Below are positions 62,371 to 64,000 of a stretch of DNA of 64,000 bases, piece by piece. Where the stretch lies: assembly GCA_002914845.1 (NCBI GenBank), contig JXTC01000073.1:181172-245171 (forward strand), written 5' to 3'. The position numbers were made by a program, and so were the translations under genes. Origin of the DNA: Trema orientale (taxonomy: Eukaryota > Streptophyta > Magnoliopsida > Rosales > Cannabaceae). The number at the start of each line of letters is the position of its first letter. Within the stretch, counting starts at the first letter, position 1. The notes under the pieces are model-generated. The model was given only the letters and a program-made list of their open reading frames with translations. It had not been told where the DNA came from and made no database searches.

Positions 62371-64000
62371 TTGATAGTTAATCGATGATTGTTCAAAATA
62401 TTTAGCAGTCATAAGATAATGGATTCCCATACAACATTAATTATTAATTTGCTTAATATTACTTTGTATAACATCAAATAAAATTGACATCCAAATTTTC
62501 TTTTCAAGTTAATTTTCCTTTCATTTATTAACACTCGCTCATTTACCTAATGGTCATCATGGGTCAACATCCTCAAATTTTATTGACAACCAATTGCATC
62601 CATTAAGAGATGTTGTTCTGACAAATTCAATATTATCGTGAATTCCTAACCATACATTTAACAAAATATTATATAATTACCAAATTATAGAGAATATATA
62701 TTGACCCGCATTTGAACCCAATTAAAACCATATTTATCAATCTATTATTACAATCAACTTAGGATTATAAAATTGAACCGGATTATACTGCCAATAAGAT
62801 TCAGTTAGTCTAACAAGTGCTCCATAGTTAATTAAATCTTATTTACTATCAGTTTAGAAGTATATCCTAATTAATTAATGAATTAGTGTATGAAGTTCTC
62901 GTGACAAAGGTAAAACCAGTCTACTAAAGTGTAGTTTAACTTTATTTATGAAATGCAAACTTAATTTGATAAATAATAAGATAACCTTTTATTTATATGA
63001 GAAATTTTTTTTTTAAAAAAAATGAAGCTTAATTAATGACCTCTACTTATTACAAATTAAAAGAAAATAACTCACACATTCTGGAAGTTGAACTCCAGAT
63101 CTACTACACATTCTCCACTCACCCACTAAGCTAGCCCAATGAATTTTTATTTATATGTGAATTTACCTCGTAGTACATAAACACATTATATGATATATTT
63201 AATTGGACAAACTTATATCCCAATAAAAATATGCATATAGTAAATACATCAGTGAATGATACAATCGTTTATTTCATTAAAAATGTATGTTACGTAAAAA
63301 TCATATGCTTTTATGAGCACATTGCCGAAATTTAATTGGTTTTGTTAATCTATTTCCTGAATTTTTTTTTTTAAAAAAAAAGCCTTAATCAATGCACAAT
63401 TTAACGATGGCTAAATAAAAATTCGAGTTAGTCCAAAAATAGAATGATTTTGCATTGCGTAAGTATTAGGTCCGCATTAATCGAGGCCATTATATGGCAT
63501 TTCTACATAGTTGACCTTTGTTGTGTAAGAAATTAACTAATTAACGCAGTGACCTATATCTTCAAAATTAAATCAAATAGGGTAAATACATAATGATGTT
63601 ATGAATTACAGGTCAAAGAAATAAGCAACTAACGTGGCAACCATTTGATTTTTGTTTTTTTGTTAAATACTTAAAATTCATTTTTTCCCTCAAATATGCG
63701 TTGTAACTTTTTTTTTTTTTTGAGGCCAAACAAAACTGTTATTATAAAAGGTGTTATTTACAATAACAGTTTGAAGTAGAAAAAACAGAAATGATTCCTC
63801 CAAAATATAAGCTAATTCTCCACTCCTCTAATTATTATAGCCAAACTAACTATAAAGGGTTGACCACGATATTAGGAAAAAAGGAAAAAAAGCTAAATAC
63901 ACCCAACAACAGTATACCATCGTCAATGCATTCGACTCCTAAAATAGGAGATTTTAGGCCAACATCCCTGACCTTATAGGAGAATCCCAACTCATGAAGC
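62371..64000. other. AT-rich intergenic region
   Basis: No gene recognised to the right edge. A possible SINE-like remnant lies at 63065-63145; short A/T runs elsewhere. Confidence 0.55.
63065..63145 (-). repeat. tRNA-derived SINE-like remnant
   Basis: On the - strand, GGGCTAGCTTAGTGGGTGAG (box A-like) is followed by GGAGTTCAACTTCCAG (box B-like). Same layout as the remnant at 4310-4445. No boundaries or tail were resolved. Confidence 0.4.

Overview
This window is nuclear DNA of a flowering plant, almost certainly a core eudicot. The evidence is multi-exon genes with plant-specific products (chloroplast NAD kinase, pTAC6/PAP8, a PISTILLATA-type MADS gene), AT-rich introns, many TA microsatellites, and plant-type transposons of nearly every order. 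I cannot name the species from sequence alone.

Layout. 1-1.4 kb: 3' two thirds of an ACC oxidase gene (ACO5-like, + strand; exon 1 lies off the left edge). 2.5-7.7 kb: complete NADK2-type NAD kinase (- strand, 8 coding exons, 1,025 aa). 9.0-21.8 kb: complete MEI1/TopBP1-like multi-BRCT gene (- strand, 17 coding exons, 991 aa); its intron 4 holds a 5.5-kb Ty3/gypsy chromovirus in the opposite orientation, and its intron 6 looks like a U12-type AT-AA intron. 22.3-25.2 kb: gene-free, with a three-copy ~240-bp tandem repeat. 25.3-32.7 kb: complete ubinuclein-like gene (- strand, 13 coding exons, 752 aa). 33.6-35.9 kb: complete pTAC6/PAP8 gene (+ strand, 6 exons, 337 aa), divergent from ubinuclein. 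36-47.9 kb: transposon-rich desert (MITEs, LTR remnants, a copia-like solo LTR with intact target duplication, a LINE tail). 48.0-51.4 kb: PISTILLATA/GLOBOSA-like B-class MADS gene (+ strand, 7 exons, 212 aa). 54.5-54.95 kb: decayed second copy of its last exon and 3' UTR. 55-64 kb: a non-autonomous CACTA element, a Tourist-like MITE, a 5'-truncated L1-type LINE with a 17-bp target duplication, and a long-TIR Mutator-like MITE.

The five genes ACO5, NADK2, MEI1, ubinuclein and pTAC6 correspond to Arabidopsis genes that sit in two paralogous chromosome-1 blocks (around At1g216xx and At1g773xx), so this window appears to keep the unfractionated ancestral order. They do not form a functional cluster. 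No novel system of linked genes is evident. The most unusual signals are the U12 AT-AA intron, the GC-AG intron and extra MADS-domain residue in the PI-like gene, and the nested transposon history. Exon boundaries were placed by hand from splice signals, reading-frame continuity and remembered family sequences; no alignment was run.
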